Origin: Gliomastix tumulicola
Taxonomy: Eukaryota > Ascomycota > Sordariomycetes > Hypocreales > Bionectriaceae
DNA: 64,000 bases
Assembly (NCBI GenBank): GCA_001599755.1
Contig: BCHX01000001.1
Span: forward strand, 3,410,001-3,474,000
Direction of reading: 5' to 3'
Shown here: piece by piece, positions 57,101 through 64,000 of the stretch
How positions within the stretch are numbered: the stretch's first letter is position 1
How the letters are laid out: each line of letters opens with the position of its first letter
The notes under the pieces: model-generated
Databases searched by the model: none
Told to the model about the DNA's origin: nothing
Seen by the model: the letters and a program-made list of their open reading frames with translations, nothing else
Translations under genes and position numbers: made by a program

Positions 57101-57394
57101 CTGACGGCCGGCGCGCGCATGGACCTGCTCGAGCTGGCCAAGGTGACCTTTGTCAAGAGCCGGACGGCCAGGGTCTTCTGGGAGAACGGCTTCCGCACGG
57201 TGGCGTCGCTGGCCAACGCGAATCCGTCGGATCTGGTGCCGGTGCTGATGCAAGCTCAGCCGAATAAGCTGCGTCTCAAGGGCAGGGACGATGGCAAGTA
57301 TGAGGAAAAGCTCCTTGCCAAGGCCAATGTGATCTCCGCATCGGCAAACAAGATCTGGCAAATGCAGGTGCATGTAGAGATAGACGAGGAATGA
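54102..57394 (+). CDS. HELQ/Hel308-type Ski2-family DNA helicase
   Basis: Nine exons: 54102-54660, 54719-54993, 55049-55231, 55292-55769, 55828-55829, 55880-55983, 56046-56273, 56331-56774 and 56836-57394 (943 aa). Walker A APTGGGKS near 178, DELH near 301, SATLP near 334, HHAGL at 498-502, motif VI QMRGRAGRQG near 560. A winged-helix and ratchet region and a C-terminal helix-hairpin-helix (FRTVASLANANPSDL) follow. It matches the helicase half of polymerase theta and the stand-alone HELQ/Hel308; no polymerase domain follows. Expected role: 3'-5' unwinding at stalled or broken forks. The HHAGL motif needs the 2-nt exon 5 (AC); see findings. Donor of intron 3 is GTACGG and of intron 6 GTACTA, both weak. 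Confidence 0.88.
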
Positions 57395-57523
57395 TCTGCA
57401 CTCGGTATCGATCTATGGCATTTCTTAACAACGGCTAAACAAAATCAGCACATTTGGTTATCACTTCATTTATGTTCAAGCAGATGCCTATGTTCATTTT
57501 GGTGCGATGTGCCTGTTCAACCT
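57395..57523. other. Short convergent 3' region
   Basis: 129 nt separate the HELQ stop (+) from the peptidase stop (-). The two 3' UTRs probably overlap. Confidence 0.6.
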
Positions 57524-58933
57524 CTAGTCCAAAACGTCATCTCGAAGGCTGAAGAGGCCTTGCAACACTGTATCCGTCTTGGATCTCAGGGCGTTATGGT
57601 ACAGCACATTCGTTTCGAAGACCTTGGTCCCTCTCACAAGCTCAGCCGTCTCCCTGGCGAACACGTTGTCAACGAACATGTCGTCCACATACGAGGCTGC
57701 GTAGACGGGGACTTGGTTCTTCCTAAGCTGCTCCGTGTCGTACAGGGGGGGCCACTCGTCGTAGTCTGCAAGCTTCTGAGCAAGCTCTTGCAGAGGGATC
57801 AGTTCCGGGTACGTCTCAAAGTGGAAGGGGAAGATGTTCTCTCCGCAGAAGTAGAGCGGCTTGTCGTCTGTCAACACCGACGCGTCCGACTTGAGCCAGC
57901 TGAAGGCCTCGAATGTACGTGCCACCCGATCGGAAGCCCACCTGGATGCGTAGGGTCCGTCACAGTAGATGGCTTCATGCAGTATGGCATAGATGATGTT
58001 TGTGTCGAAAGGCGTGAATCCCTCCAGCGCGGTGAGGGCACTGCGCGTTAAGAAGTTGAACTGGTCCAGGGACGACTTGAGCTGGAGTACGACGGCGTGG
58101 ACCTGATCAAACCCGCCGTGTGTTCCAAACGAAATACCAAGTGTCATCAGACGGGGGACCGTCAAGAATCCGCCCCCCGGAAGTGGCAAGGCACCGCCCT
58201 GGGTCTCGATATAGGCTGCCACCTGCCGCACGTTCTCGATGTCCTCGGGAAACTTATCGTAATACTGTTCGTTACGGCGGAACACCCTAGGGAAGACAGC
58301 CCGATAGACCTCGTCCGCATTTCTGCCCACGGGTGCCAGGCCACCAGTAAGGAAGACCTCGCTCAACCCCTCCGGGTGCAGGGACAGATAGCTCAGACTG
58401 ACGAACCCTCCATAAGACTGGCCAAAGATGGACCACTTCGCCTTGTTGGCGGGCCATCCCTGCGTCAGATACTTCCGGACAGCCTCGCAGTCCCGGACGG
58501 TGTTGTCCTGGCGCATGAGCGACATCCACTCAAACTGGCTCTCGATGCCTCCTTGGAGCGAGGCCAGGAAGTCAGCAGAGACGGGTGTGCTCAGCCCGAC
58601 GCCACGGTAGTCCAGAAGCAGCACCTGGTATCCCTTGTTGACGAAGTATCGGGTGATGGCGTGGTCCTGCGGCTCACGGTTCCCAAAGCCGGGCCCGCCC
58701 TCCAGGTAGACGACATAGGGCTTCTGGTTCTCGCGTCCGGCGCCGTCGTCCGTGTTCGTGGGTGAGGCTGACTCGTACTTATTCGCCCGGCGGCCGAAGA
58801 GTACGATGGAGCCGGCCGAGGGATTCTCGTAGCTCACGGGGACTTGGAAGAAGAACTCGGTGACGAGGAGCTGCCCGGGGACGACATGGTCCTTCTTACT
58901 GACGAGCTTGGCTGCTGGTATTGGCGAGGACAT
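57524..58933 (-). CDS. Proline iminopeptidase-like peptidase, family S33 alpha/beta hydrolase
   Basis: One intronless frame of 469 aa. YLEGGPGFGN near 78 is the oxyanion-hole loop of S33 peptidases, followed by the LLLDYRGVGLS segment. The nucleophile elbow is GQSYGG with Ser173. The catalytic Asp and His are expected in the C-terminal third, where YAASYVDDMFVD and NVLYHNALRS are candidates. Such enzymes release N-terminal proline or other residues from short peptides in the cytosol. There is no signal peptide. The C-terminal histidine assignment is uncertain because the usual HxxR context is changed. Confidence 0.88.
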   Translation of the reverse strand: MSSPIPAAKLVSKKDHVVPGQLLVTEFFFQVPVSYENPSAGSIVLFGRRANKYESASPTNTDDGAGRENQKPYVVYLEGGPGFGNREPQDHAITRYFVNKGYQVLLLDYRGVGLSTPVSADFLASLQGGIESQFEWMSLMRQDNTVRDCEAVRKYLTQGWPANKAKWSIFGQSYGGFVSLSYLSLHPEGLSEVFLTGGLAPVGRNADEVYRAVFPRVFRRNEQYYDKFPEDIENVRQVAAYIETQGGALPLPGGGFLTVPRLMTLGISFGTHGGFDQVHAVVLQLKSSLDQFNFLTRSALTALEGFTPFDTNIIYAILHEAIYCDGPYASRWASDRVARTFEAFSWLKSDASVLTDDKPLYFCGENIFPFHFETYPELIPLQELAQKLADYDEWPPLYDTEQLRKNQVPVYAASYVDDMFVDNVFARETAELVRGTKVFETNVLYHNALRSKTDTVLQGLFSLRDDVLD

Positions 58934-59531
58934 TGCTTTGGCTTTGGGGAAATGAATAGTGCCTGAAGCAGGGATGTACAGAGAATGTAGTATCTTGCCT
59001 TTGGAAGACGGAGTTAAGAAACCGTGGAATCAAGTGACACTCTCATGATGGACGGAGGAGGAGGGGTTGCATCTGCCCACTTTCCTGTTGCGATGCTGGC
59101 AAGTGGGCAACGACCTCCTGCCAACTTCCCACCAAGGGAGGCCATCACTTCTAAGAGAAAGAAACAGATTGCTTTGTACACATCTATGTCAGTACCAAGC
59201 CAGTGAATCAGCCTAGCAGTTTACACGAAGGTGCAGACGTTTTCATTCAGTGAGTTGCGTGAAGCTGAACTTAAGATGGTGCATCAGTTTAGGGTAGCTC
59301 CTGCCAGGCGAGGGAGGGGACTCGAGAACGCCGGAGATGGTCAGATAAGATAGCAAGTCACCCCCAGCATGTTGCTTATTAAGCACATCCTTGCCTCCTC
59401 TCCAGCTGTTTCTTCCCGCTTGCCCCAAAAGCAAAAACTTGGATAGCCCAATGAGTTGGTCTCACCCTCCCCCCAAAGCATGCCCTCGCCAACTTGCAAC
59501 TTATCCGACACCCCTCGGCATCGGCGTCGGA
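58934..59531. other. Divergent promoter region between the peptidase gene and the CP-motif protein gene
   Basis: About 600 nt. An upstream in-frame ATG at 59451 would extend the next protein by 27 residues. No other coding signal is seen. Confidence 0.5.
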
Positions 59532-61462
59532 ATGTCTTACGCTGAGCTTACCCACAGCCTGACAGATGCTTTCAACACGCTCGCCGACGAGGCACAAGGG
59601 TTGAATGACCGCCGCATCGTCCTCGAGCACAAGCTGCGATTTGCCCATGAACAGGTGAGTGACACTTTCTGCGTTTCGTTCTTCTCTCTCCTTCCTCCGA
59701 GCTTGTCGCCGAGCCCTCCCTTCGGCGACGATTTCCCAACTTGCCACATGTTTTCTGTCCGCTCGACTGGACCGTAAAGCGTCGGCTACGCCAACGGCCT
59801 GGAACAACACTAGCCCCGAAGCCGGAGACTTTGTGGGATCATCATCGTCACGTCGAACTACCTACAGGATGCATGATCGGCACCCGCCGCACTTCAGTCA
59901 ATGCGACACCCTTCCCTTCCCCTCCCCAAGGCATACAATGATGAACATTCTTTAGCTCTAGATCACGAGCCTGCTGCGTAGCATGCTGAGAGTGACAATT
60001 TTCACAAACGTCTGATTCACTGCCTTTACATCACTTTCTTCAATCTGCATTGTCGATTTGTCATCATATATCTTGGATGCTAACCATGTCTCCTGGCATC
60101 CAGCTTCAGTACCTGGCCGACAAATATGCACCCGGCACGCCTGAGATAGCCGAGACTCTGGCTAAGCTCCAGCTCCCACCGCACAGCTCTGTGAACGACG
60201 ACTCGCCCGTCCCTCTGCCTCGCCGCAACTCCCCACCTTCCCAGCACGAACTCGCTCTGGTCATCCGCGACGGGAGGCGCGTGGCAAGCAAGCTAGCCTC
60301 CGTAGGCGAGGCAAGCAAGACAACTGAGTCCTCACGGTACTCATTCTCGAGAACGTCGCCGCCACAGTCATCCATGTCCACGGCGCTCGAGCAGGATTTC
60401 ACGGTTGAAGGAAAGAAGGGTGATCTTCGCTGCCCCTTCTCGAAGCCCACGAGTGCCGACGCTGCTGCAGTTGCAGAGGGAGACCAGGAGAATGAATCTC
60501 ACAAGGATTTGACGTCTCACCCTCCCGGCGACCCTATTTGCGCCGCTATGGCCGAGGAGAGCGGCTCGCATTCCCAGTCTGCTGCCGCCAATGGTGGTGG
60601 AAGCAAATGTCCCATCCGGTACATGGACCAGCATTCGCCGGAGGAAATCGCACACTACGTCGAAACGCACAAGCACGCGCTGCCTCGCAGCCACGAAGTA
60701 TGCCTCCGGCGATACCAGCACAGCGAGGATCAGATCCGGAAGCTCGATTCCAAGTACGGTAACATCGTCAGCATGATCGAGGGCCTGGGCCAGCTTCACC
60801 AGCCCATGCTTCCCGAACAGGAACAAGACCGAGGGCGACGGCCAAGCGAAATTGAAAGGGCCTCCAATGAGAGAGTCCAGAATTGGGCCAAGGCTGTCTC
60901 GGTGACAACAGAGGCAGCTATAGAGGATGACGCCACCCATGCTGGGGCTGAGGACCGCCAGAGTCACTTCGACCGACCACTCAGAGATGTCCGGGTTGGC
61001 GAGTCGCCCAGTCGCCCTTGGGGGATCCATATACCGGTCCCGGACGCTCCAGACTACGAAAACGTGCAGCCTTTCTCGCCACCTCCTGCGCCAGTACGGA
61101 TGCCTAGCCCCTCCCACAGCGCCAGAGTTACACCTCCCAAGACTGGTGGTGGCAAATGTCCCTTTGATCACACGAAACTCGCGGCCATGGCTAGCGGAGC
61201 GCCACCATCGCTGGATGCGGGACCGAAGCCTCCCGCAACACCTCCAGCTCCTGACCACACGGCGTTCTCCCGTGTGGACAACCAGGGACCCCCTCCACAG
61301 ACGCCATCTCCCCTGGCACAGCCCTCTTTCATCAACCCGGATGTAGCCAAGAACGCACCTGCTGGCAATGTCCCTCAAATGGTCTTCACCGGCCCCGTGT
61401 TCATCGGCTACCCGATAGATCAGGCCCTGCAGATCATCAACCAGTACCGTCCACACAACTAG
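59532..61462 (+). CDS. Uncharacterised fungal protein with three Cys-Pro motifs
   Basis: Exons 59532-59654 and 60104-61462 (493 aa). The join gives LRFAHEQ-LQYLADKYAPGTPE with an in-phase GTGAGT donor and a GCTAAC branch before the acceptor. A helical N-terminus (MSYAELTHSLTDAFNTLADEA) is followed by a disordered region. Then comes a conserved block near 208-275 (KCPIRYMDQHSPEEIA, EVCLRRYQHSEDQIRKLDSKYGNIVSMI), and a Pro-rich tail ends with FTGPVFIGYPIDQALQIINQY. Three Cys-Pro sites occur: RCPF (Cys151), KCPI (Cys210) and KCPF (Cys393). I do not know this protein's function. The intron is unusually long (449 nt) and might hide a further small exon. The start could be at 59451 instead; I prefer 59532 because the residues after it look conserved in character. 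Confidence 0.75.
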
Positions 61463-61869
61463 CTGTCCTCCTTGCAGCTTGCCACGGCCGGGTTCCAGCC
61501 TGGCATGTCTCATTTGAAAATGACTTATGATTTCTTGCTTTTGAACTTCTTCTTTTTGGTCTTTATAGTCTCGCGGAGCGATGGCGTTGGGTTAGGCAAG
61601 CACTCAGGAATTGTTAGTTATAGCTCTTTGGCAGCACTTTAACTCGATGCGTTGAGCCCATATAGGTACTTTGGCACTGTCTCTGCTTTTGCAAATTGAA
61701 ATCAAATATCCCATTGTATCAAATAATACACGCTATCCCAAATCTATGACCCCGTGTAACCCCATATGAACGCCGTATTTTATGTTCAAGAACTCGTCTT
61801 CAAGTATGTGCGGCGGAGCGACCGATACGCACGTTTCGTTTGTCTATGCCGGTCCTCTCTCTATGCGTG
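61463..61869. other. Convergent 3' region
   Basis: About 400 nt between two converging genes, AT-rich, with no gene. Confidence 0.55.
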
Positions 61870-63160
61870 CTATGACGCGCTATCCACGGCGGCGCCTCCA
61901 TTCCTCACCTTGCTCTTATTCTTGTTGGCGCCGCCCCAGTCCCCGTCGTCGTCGTTCTCGTCGTCCTCGTCACGGTACCCGTCCTCGTTCACCTGCGTCT
62001 CCCACAGCGACAGGTCGTCGTCGGACATGAGGGCGGCCGCGTCCTCCGGGTCCATCATGGTGTCCTCGGTGTCGAGGTAGACGCGGGCGCCGTGGCCCTC
62101 CTCGGCGGCCGTCTCGCGCGCGACCTCTGCGGCGCGGGCCATGGTCCGCCTGTACACGATCCAGCCGACGGCCACGCCGACGATGGCGCTGACGGCCATG
62201 CTGAAGTAGTTGATCAGCTTGTCGCCGAGGGACATCTCGTCGCCGTTCTCGGCCAGGGCGGCGAGGCGGCTGCCGATGAAGACGTGGACGAGGAGCTTCG
62301 GGCTGTCGGGAGAAAAGGATTCAAGGTTAGCTTTTGCTGTAGACATAGGACGTAAGGGGGGTTGTGTAAACTTGCCTTGAGAGCGCGGTGGAGAGGGCAA
62401 AGGACATGGGCGTGATGCTGGGGATCGTAGCGAGGAAGCCATTGCTCAGGCTGAACGGCAGCGGGCAGAACCGGATCCCCGTGAGATACCAGATGCCGTC
62501 GCGCCGCAGCACCTGGCCCAGGGCGACGAACCTGGGGTCCTTGCCCACCATGCGGTCCACGAACCGGCTCAGCACGGTGCGGCTGGCGAGGAACGCGCAG
62601 AGGCTCCCCGCGACGCAGGCGACGGCGACGATGGGCCAGCCGAGCGGGAACCCGAAGACGAAGCCGGCGATGGTGTTGGCCGTCGAGTACCCGATCATGG
62701 GCGGGAAGGCGGACACGAAGACGAGGGCGAAGACGATGAGCCAGCCGCCGGGCAGCTCGCGCCAGCTGGCCGAGACGTCGGAGAGCCAGCCGAAGAAGCG
62801 GTGCGAGTAGACCCAGGCGAGGATGATGAGGGCGTAGCCCGCGACGACGGCGGCGACGGCGGCCGCGCGCTGCAGCGGGGTGAGCCGCCAGAAGGTGCGC
62901 ATGACCTGCGCGTTGAAGGCCTCGAGGCCGGCGGTGGCGCGGCGGTAGCGGGCGGCGAGGGTCGTCGAGACCGAGGGTGAGGACGAGCTGTCGTTGGGCG
63001 AGTTCGAGAGCCGGATGCGCGAGGTCGAGAGGCGGCTGTTGTTGCTGCTGCTGTTGTTCGCGTCGGCGGACAGGCGGCGTGACCAGGGCGGCGACGACGA
63101 GTCTTGCCTCGAGGGCGACACGGCGAGGCCTTCCGCCGTGGACCGGTAGTCGGCGGGCAT
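61870..63160 (-). CDS. TVP38: Golgi membrane protein Tvp38 (SNARE-associated/VTT domain)
   Basis: Two exons on the minus strand, 62376-63160 and 61870-62302 (405 aa). A Ser-rich cytosolic N-terminus is followed by a first membrane span (about 117-138). The VTT domain comes next, with FVFGFPLGW, SRTVLSRF, RFCPLPFSLSNGFLATIPSITP and, after the intron, SPKLLVHVFIGSRLAAL, all characteristic of Tvp38. A final membrane span (YFSMAVSAIVGVAVGWIVY) and an acidic tail follow. Family members act in Golgi/late-Golgi membranes; related VTT proteins (TMEM41/VMP1) scramble lipids. The intron has a GC donor (GCAAGT) with a CAG acceptor: only this junction gives the conserved SSPKLL. The ATG at 63160 is the first in frame. 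Confidence 0.94.
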
Positions 63161-63906
63161 CTGGAGCTTTGGTGCGTGCAAGGCAGGGAGGGAATGCCGA
63201 GAGGTCTGTGGGAAATGATGGGTGTCTCACGTTGTTTGGACCCCGTGAAATGACCTGCGTACCGGGCGAGGCGCGATTGGTCGAGCTAGCAGAGGCAGAT
63301 TGGATGGGCGATGGGCGTGGTTGGACGACAACGAGGCAATGTTATCACATCGGAGTTTCGGCGGCGGAGGAATGAGGGAGGTTGGCTCCGTTGGTGATGG
63401 GTAATCGATGCGCGTACCTTACGTGGTGGTGCTTGGAATGTACTCAGTACCTCATCCCACTTCGGGTGGCTGAGCCGGGAGAATGTTCCGCTACCTGCAG
63501 TGACTTACTTACATGTCCGCCAGCATAAGGGACCGTAAGCTGACAGTGGCCTTGGCGCCAAATACGCCTGAATCATCCACCGAGACCTGTTTCAGAATAC
63601 ACGGCGACTTTGCAGGAGCATGGACAAAGTTGTCCGGATGTCTGAGAATCGCATTGCAACATCCAAGGCAGAGAGTAAAGTATCACAAACAGCTGGCGTG
63701 TTCATTGGATGACTTACACCACCGATCATGCAGTTCGACAAGTAGTAACCTACCCTAGACTCGTAAACAGCAAAATCCCGTTGATGCTCCCAACAGCTTA
63801 CACAACTCAGTCCACAACTCAAGCTCGAGAACCTCACTCAACATTACACCACGGACGAGAACATGTCTGAATCATGATTTTACTAGTTTCTACCTAGACC
63901 GAACTG
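63161..63906. other. Intergenic, promoter side of Tvp38
   Basis: About 750 nt without a supported gene. Small frames on both strands lack any domain. Confidence 0.5.
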
Positions 63907-64000
63907 TCATCGACGACTAGGCCCCTTGGGAGGCTCTCTTACCAGCAGCCTCACCTTCCCATCCCCAATCTCAACGGCCTGCCCGAGAAGGTCCTCAACG
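63907..64000 (-). CDS. Possible C-terminal fragment of a gene running off the window
   Basis: On the minus strand one frame stays open from the window edge to a TGA at 63907-63909 and ends with the residues VRLLVREPPKGPSRR. Only 30 residues are visible. The alternation of acidic/Gly residues and LLV strands looks protein-like, but this is too short to identify and may be chance. Confidence 0.3.
   Translation of the reverse strand, partial: VEDLLGQAVEIGDGKVRLLVREPPKGPSRR

Overview
The window reads as nuclear DNA of a filamentous ascomycete (Pezizomycotina, most likely a Sordariomycete; the species cannot be named from the sequence). Evidence: short GT-AG introns of about 50-190 nt with CTAAC/CTGAC branch sites, GC-rich coding sequence, intron-bearing tRNA-Ile genes, and typical fungal gene families (Snt2, Ams1, Tvp38, Env7, a DUF3425 bZIP factor). 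I find 19 supported protein genes, 3 tRNA genes, one tRNA-like relic and one gene fragment at the right edge. There are no transposons, CRISPR arrays or viral genes.

Layout. 1-3.8 kb: empty leader, then a CLIP-170-like CAP-Gly protein (+). 4.4-6.4 kb: two tRNA-Ile(AAT) genes (+) and a bZIP/DUF3425 factor (-). 7.9-12.4 kb: two J-proteins in tandem, cytosolic Ydj1-like and ER Erj5-like (+), then a third tRNA-Ile (-). 13-17.3 kb: a small membrane protein with an RS-rich N-terminus (+) and a long Ser/Pro-rich protein (-). 17.3-20.5 kb: no gene seen. 20.5-23 kb: Cgr1 (+), a tRNA-like relic (-) and a coiled-coil membrane protein (+). 24.4-27.6 kb: PX-domain protein of the YPR097W family (+). 28-31.5 kb: GRF zinc-finger protein (-) and Trm82 (-), divergent from the ribosomal stalk protein P0 (+, 32-33.1 kb). 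33.5-36.6 kb: Msh1 (-). 37.9-41.2 kb: alpha-mannosidase Ams1 (+). 41.6-43 kb: STK16/Env7-type kinase (-). 44-49.8 kb: the chromatin reader Snt2 (-), followed by about 4.3 kb without a gene. 54.1-57.4 kb: HELQ/Hel308 helicase (+). 57.5-58.9 kb: S33 peptidase (-). 59.5-61.5 kb: an uncharacterised protein with three CP motifs (+). 61.9-63.2 kb: Tvp38 (-). The right edge holds a possible C-terminal fragment (-).

Most genes are housekeeping and there is no secondary-metabolite cluster or single pathway. Themes recur: translation (three tRNA-Ile, Trm82, P0, Cgr1), protein folding (Ydj1, Erj5), genome maintenance (Msh1, HELQ) and vacuole/Golgi function (Ams1, Env7, Tvp38).

The two most unusual signals are both about RNA splicing. 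First, one of three tRNA-Ile(AAT) genes carries, besides its ordinary anticodon-loop intron, a 55-nt insertion at the 26/27 junction. It has every mark of a spliceosomal intron (GT start, CTAAC, TAG end), and its exact removal restores the same mature tRNA as the other copies. Second, the HELQ gene can encode its conserved His-His-Ala-Gly-Leu motif only if a 2-nucleotide exon is spliced in between two tiny, fully formed introns.
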